Position numbers and translations under genes: made by a program. Source: Ruminococcus sp. (GTDB taxonomy: Bacteria; Bacillota; Clostridia; Oscillospirales; Acutalibacteraceae). From it: a stretch of 35,483 nt of DNA. The stretch lies in NCBI GenBank assembly GCA_017464765.1, contig JAFTYK010000010.1, forward strand, positions 1 to 35,483. The letters run 5' to 3'. Below, piece by piece: positions 32,164 through 35,483 of the stretch (its first letter is position 1; the number at the start of each line of letters is the position of its first letter). The notes under the pieces are model-generated. The model was given only the letters and a program-made list of their open reading frames with translations, had not been told where the DNA came from and did not search any database.

Positions 32164-32586
32164 ATGACTTGTACTTTTTTCGGACATCGTGATTGTCCTG
32201 ATGATATTATCAATAGCCTGAAAGCTACTATTATTGACTTGATAGAAAACAAAGGAGTCAGTACCTTTCTTGTCGGCAATAACGGGAATTTTGATAGGTT
32301 AGTTATAAAAGCTCTGACCAAATGTAAGGATACTTTTCCTCATATAGATTACTGTGTTGTACTCGCTTACCTTCCTAAAAACAAGCGTTTTGACTACCAT
32401 ACTGTATACCCCGAGGGTTTGGAAAATGTTCCTAAGAAATACGCTATCCTTAAAAGAAACGAGTGGATAATAAAAAACAGCGATTTTGTAGTAGCGTATA
32501 TCACCCACCCAACAGGTGGAGCATATAAAGCCTTAAAATACGCTGAAAAGCTCGACAAAACCTATATAAACTTATATATAACATAA
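32164..32586 (+). CDS. Small SLOG-superfamily (YpsA-like) nucleotide-binding protein
   Basis: 140 residues; AAAGGAG 7 bases before the ATG. Starts MTCTFFGHRDCPDD; the phosphate-binding loop is FLVGNNGNFDRLVIKAL (~35-51), and a C-terminal HPTGGAYKALKYAEK matches the second conserved Gly loop. These are the marks of SLOG/DprA-like Rossmann proteins, which bind nucleotide-derived ligands. It is shorter than YpsA (about 180 residues). Biological role not known. Own promoter and terminator. Confidence 0.75.
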   Translation: MTCTFFGHRDCPDDIINSLKATIIDLIENKGVSTFLVGNNGNFDRLVIKALTKCKDTFPHIDYCVVLAYLPKNKRFDYHTVYPEGLENVPKKYAILKRNEWIIKNSDFVVAYITHPTGGAYKALKYAEKLDKTYINLYIT

Positions 32587-32618
32587 GGCGGTGTACCGTG
32601 TGGTACACCGCCCTTTAA
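32587..32618 (+). terminator. Terminator after the SLOG-like gene
   Basis: Perfect 11-bp stem GGCGGTGTACC / GGTACACCGCC (32587-32597 with 32602-32612), GTGT loop, short T-rich tail CTTTAATT. It starts right after the stop codon; its symmetry may also serve the convergent nifJ. Confidence 0.85.
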
Positions 32619-32644
32619 TTAAAGCGTATTTACTTTAATGCTGA

Positions 32645-35483
32645 TTATTTCTCAGCACGCTTTGCGAGTTCTTCGTATCTAGCCATAGCTGTAGCTTCAG
32701 CCTTCTCGAAGAGTTCGTTTGCTCTCTCTGGGAATGAACGTGTGAGTGAGCTGTAACGAGCCTCGTTAAGGATGAAGTCACGGTAAGAAGCTGATGGAGC
32801 CTTAGAATCTAAGATGAATGGATTCTTGCCCTCTGCCTTAAGCTCTGGGTTGAAACGGAAGTTGTTCCAGTAACCGCAAGCGATAGCTCTTTCCATTTCC
32901 TTCTGACAGTTGATCATACCGCCCTTGATTGAGTGCATCTCACATGGAGCGTAAGCGATGATGATTGATGGACCCTTGTAAGCTTCAGCTTCTCTGATAG
33001 CCTTAAGTGTCTGGTTCATATCAGCGCCCATAGCAATCTGAGCAACGTAGATGTAACCGTAAGACATAGCGATGTCAGCGAGTGACTTCTTCTGGATAGC
33101 CTTACCTGCAGCAGCAAACTGTGCAACCTGACCGATGTTAGAAGCTTTTGAAGCCTGACCACCTGTGTTAGAGTAAACCTCAGTATCGAATACCATGATG
33201 TTTACATCTTCGCCAGTAGCAAGAACGTGGTCAACACCTCCGAAGCCGATGTCATAAGCCCAACCGTCGCCACCGAAGATCCAAACTGACTTCTTAGATA
33301 AGAATTCTTTCTGCTCGTAGATAGACTTGCAGTTGTCACAGTTGTCCTTGATTGGCTCAAGCGCCTTAACAAGTGCTTTTGTAGCCTTAGCGTTCTTCTC
33401 ACCGTCGTCTACTGTATTGAGGTATTCTACAGCAGCAGCCTTAGCTTCTTCTGTAGCGCAATCAGCAGTAGAAAGAACCTTAACCTGCTCGATGAGTCTG
33501 TCTCTGATAGCTTTCTGACCGAGGTACATACCAAGACCATGCTCAGCATTATCCTCGAAGAGTGAGTTAGCCCATGCAGGACCGTGACCGTCTTTGTTTG
33601 TTGTGTATGGTGATGTAGCAGCAGGACCACCCCAGATTGATGAACAACCTGTAGCGTTAGAAACGTACATTCTGTCACCGAAGAGCTGAGTGATAAGTCT
33701 TGCGTATGATGTTTCAGCACAACCTGCACATGAACCTGAGAACTCAAGAAGTGGCTGTTTGTACTGTGAAGAAATTACGTTGATGTTAGCTGTTGTTTCT
33801 TCCTTCTCTGTAACGTTAGCTACACAGTAATCGAATACTGCCTGCTCAGCGTCCTGAGACTCTCTTGGTACCATTGTGAGTGAGTTTGTAGGACAAACGC
33901 CGATACAAACACCACAACCCATACAGTCGAATGGAGAAACAGCGAGTGTGTACTTATAGTCAGTCTTAACGATTGGTTTCTCGCAAGTTCTGAGGTTTTC
34001 TGGAGCATTAGCAAGCTCTTCCTCGTTTAATGCAAATGGACGGATAGTAGCGTGTGGACATACAAATGCACACTTGTTACATTTTGCACAAGTAGCCTCG
34101 TTCCACTTTGGAACCATAACAGCTACGCCGCGCTTCTCGTAAGCAGAAGCACCCTGCTCAAATGTACCGTCAGCATGATCCATAAATGCTGATACTGGGA
34201 GTGAGTCACCCTCCATCTTACCAACTGGGAGCATGATGTTGTCTACCATCTTAACAAGTTTCTCTGCGCCAACAGAAGCTGTAGCTTCCTTATCGTCAGT
34301 AGCATTAGCCCAAGAGCTAGGAACGTCAATCTTTGTGAATGCTGATACACCAGCGTCGATAGCCTTGTGGTTCATATCAACGATGTCCTGACCCTTCTTG
34401 AGGTAAGACTTAGTAGCAGCGTCCTTCATATACTGAACAGCCTCTTCGATTGGCATAACCTTAGCAAGTGCGAAGAAAGCAGCCTGAAGGATTGTGTTAG
34501 TACGCTTGCCCATACCGATTTCTACAGCAAGGTCAATAGCGTTAACTGTGTAAAGCTGAATGTTGTTTTCAGCGATGTATTTCTTTGTAGCAGCGTCAAG
34601 GTGCTTGTCGAGTTCTTCTGCGTTCCACTGGCAGTTGATGAGATAAACACCGCCTGGTTTAACGTCCTGAACCATCTTGTAGCCCTTAAGAACGTATGAT
34701 GGGTTATGACAAGCAACAAAGTCAGCCTTGTTTACGTAGTATGGACTCTTGATTGGGCTGTCACCAAATCTTAAGTGAGAAATTGTGATACCGCCTGTCT
34801 TCTTTGAGTCATACTGGAAGTAAGCCTGAACGTATTTATCAGTGTGGTCACCGATAATCTTGATAGAGTTCTTGTTAGCACCAACAGTACCGTCACCGCC
34901 AAGACCCCAGAATTTGCACTCGATTGTGCCTTCTGCAGCTGTGTTTGGTGATGGCTTCTCAGGCAGTGAGAGCTCTGTTACGTCGTCTACGATACCAAGT
35001 GTGAACTGTGGCTTTGGAGCGTCTTTAGCGAGCTCCTCGTATACTGCGAAGATTGATGATGGTGGTGTGTCCTTAGAACCAAGACCGTATCTACCACCGC
35101 AAACTGTAGCCTGACGACCGCACTTTGCAAGAGCAGCAACAACATCGAGGTAGAGTGGCTCACCAAGAGCACCAGGCTCTTTAGTTCTGTCAAGAACTGC
35201 AATCTTCTTAGCAGTAGCTGGGATAGCCTCAACGAGCTTCTCAGCGCTGAAAGGTCTGTAAAGTCTAACCTTAACGAGACCAACCTTCTCGCCAGCAGCG
35301 TTCATATAGTCGATAACTTCCTCAGCAACGTCACAGATAGAACCCATAGCAACGATAACGCGCTCTGCGTCTTCTGCACCATAGTAGTTGAAGAGCTTGT
35401 AGTCTGTGCCAAGTTTCTGGTTAACCTTGTCCATGTACTCCTCAACGATAGCAGGAACTGCGTCGTAGTACTTGTTACAAGCC
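32645..35483 (-). CDS. nifJ: Pyruvate:ferredoxin (flavodoxin) oxidoreductase, 5'-truncated by window
   Basis: The frame stays open past the ATG at 35434 to the window edge, so the start lies outside; about 945 of an expected ~1180 residues are present. Missing is most of the N-terminal pyruvate-binding domain. Present: the gamma-type domain with FWGLGGDGTVGANKNSIKII, the 8Fe ferredoxin domain with two clusters (CAKCNKCAFVCPHA near 34040-34085 and CMGCGVCIGVCP near 33895-33930), GSCAGCAETSYARL, the TPP-binding GGDGWAYDIGFGGVDH (~33230-33280), and TEVYSNTGGQASKAS. It converts pyruvate and CoA to acetyl-CoA and CO2, reducing ferredoxin: the central step of anaerobic sugar fermentation. Confidence 0.96.
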   Translation of the reverse strand, partial: ACNKYYDAVPAIVEEYMDKVNQKLGTDYKLFNYYGAEDAERVIVAMGSICDVAEEVIDYMNAAGEKVGLVKVRLYRPFSAEKLVEAIPATAKKIAVLDRTKEPGALGEPLYLDVVAALAKCGRQATVCGGRYGLGSKDTPPSSIFAVYEELAKDAPKPQFTLGIVDDVTELSLPEKPSPNTAAEGTIECKFWGLGGDGTVGANKNSIKIIGDHTDKYVQAYFQYDSKKTGGITISHLRFGDSPIKSPYYVNKADFVACHNPSYVLKGYKMVQDVKPGGVYLINCQWNAEELDKHLDAATKKYIAENNIQLYTVNAIDLAVEIGMGKRTNTILQAAFFALAKVMPIEEAVQYMKDAATKSYLKKGQDIVDMNHKAIDAGVSAFTKIDVPSSWANATDDKEATASVGAEKLVKMVDNIMLPVGKMEGDSLPVSAFMDHADGTFEQGASAYEKRGVAVMVPKWNEATCAKCNKCAFVCPHATIRPFALNEEELANAPENLRTCEKPIVKTDYKYTLAVSPFDCMGCGVCIGVCPTNSLTMVPRESQDAEQAVFDYCVANVTEKEETTANINVISSQYKQPLLEFSGSCAGCAETSYARLITQLFGDRMYVSNATGCSSIWGGPAATSPYTTNKDGHGPAWANSLFEDNAEHGLGMYLGQKAIRDRLIEQVKVLSTADCATEEAKAAAVEYLNTVDDGEKNAKATKALVKALEPIKDNCDNCKSIYEQKEFLSKKSVWIFGGDGWAYDIGFGGVDHVLATGEDVNIMVFDTEVYSNTGGQASKASNIGQVAQFAAAGKAIQKKSLADIAMSYGYIYVAQIAMGADMNQTLKAIREAEAYKGPSIIIAYAPCEMHSIKGGMINCQKEMERAIACGYWNNFRFNPELKAEGKNPFILDSKAPSASYRDFILNEARYSSLTRSFPERANELFEKAEATAMARYEELAKRAEK

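Noticed and set aside
1-35483. tRNA or rRNA genes
   Set aside because: No cloverleaf with T-loop GGTTCRA-type signature or rRNA core sequence was recognised in any intergenic stretch.

Overview
The window looks like a chromosomal segment of a low-to-moderate GC Clostridia member, most likely a gut Ruminococcaceae/Oscillospiraceae relative. Reasons: pyruvate:ferredoxin oxidoreductase (anaerobic metabolism), a dockerin domain on a secreted protein, Gram-positive ribosome binding sites with frequent TTG/GTG starts, an LCP (LytR-CpsA-Psr) protein, a Wzz/BY-kinase fused in one chain, and a cobalamin riboswitch feeding an ECF-type S component. The species cannot be named from the sequence.

Layout. 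1-5.7 kb: 3' part of asparagine synthase with an unusual acidic tail; a secreted CHAP-domain protein ending in a dockerin; a convergent M14 carboxypeptidase; a RibF-like flavin enzyme with its own promoter. 5.8-9.9 kb (+): five tightly packed genes of phage origin (collagen-like baseplate/fibre protein, calcineurin-type phosphoesterase carrying a tail-like N-terminus, XhlA-like protein, phiLC3-type holin, amidase endolysin with a half SPOR domain). No other phage gene is present, so this is a stand-alone tail-tip/lysis cassette, entered through two terminator-like hairpins.

9.9-30.4 kb (-): a surface polysaccharide locus. A consensus promoter near 30.36 kb starts a series: DegT-type aminotransferase, PglC-type phosphosugar transferase, PglD/NeuD-type acetyltransferase, four glycosyltransferases (GT4, GT2, GT4, GT4), an EpsG/Wzy-like polymerase broken by a frameshift, LicD, a 1626-residue surface protein (phosphodiester glycosidase plus cell-wall-binding repeats and five 76-77-residue repeats), a structured intergenic RNA, another glycosyltransferase and a Wzx-like flippase. 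A second promoter near 13.4 kb, with a perfect 20-bp palindrome over its -10 and +1, drives Wzz/BY-kinase, a membrane-anchored secreted protein and an LCP protein. Together the genes could make a diacetamido-sugar-initiated repeat unit on undecaprenyl phosphate, flip and polymerise it, control chain length, decorate it with a phospho-substituent (LicD) and attach it to the wall (LCP).

30.4-32.1 kb (-): a cobalamin operon: consensus promoter, cobalamin riboswitch with a visible terminator/antiterminator, a DUF4430 lipoprotein and an ECF S component, followed by a terminator; then a small XRE regulator. 32.1-32.6 kb (+): a SLOG-like small protein divergent from the regulator, with a palindrome between them. 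32.6-35.5 kb (-): nifJ (PFOR), cut by the window edge.

The most interesting items are the orphan fibre/phosphoesterase/holin/endolysin cassette, the LicD plus repeat-bearing phosphodiester glycosidase pair inside the polysaccharide locus, the palindromes at the two polysaccharide promoters, the frameshifted polymerase, and the cobalamin lipoprotein operon.
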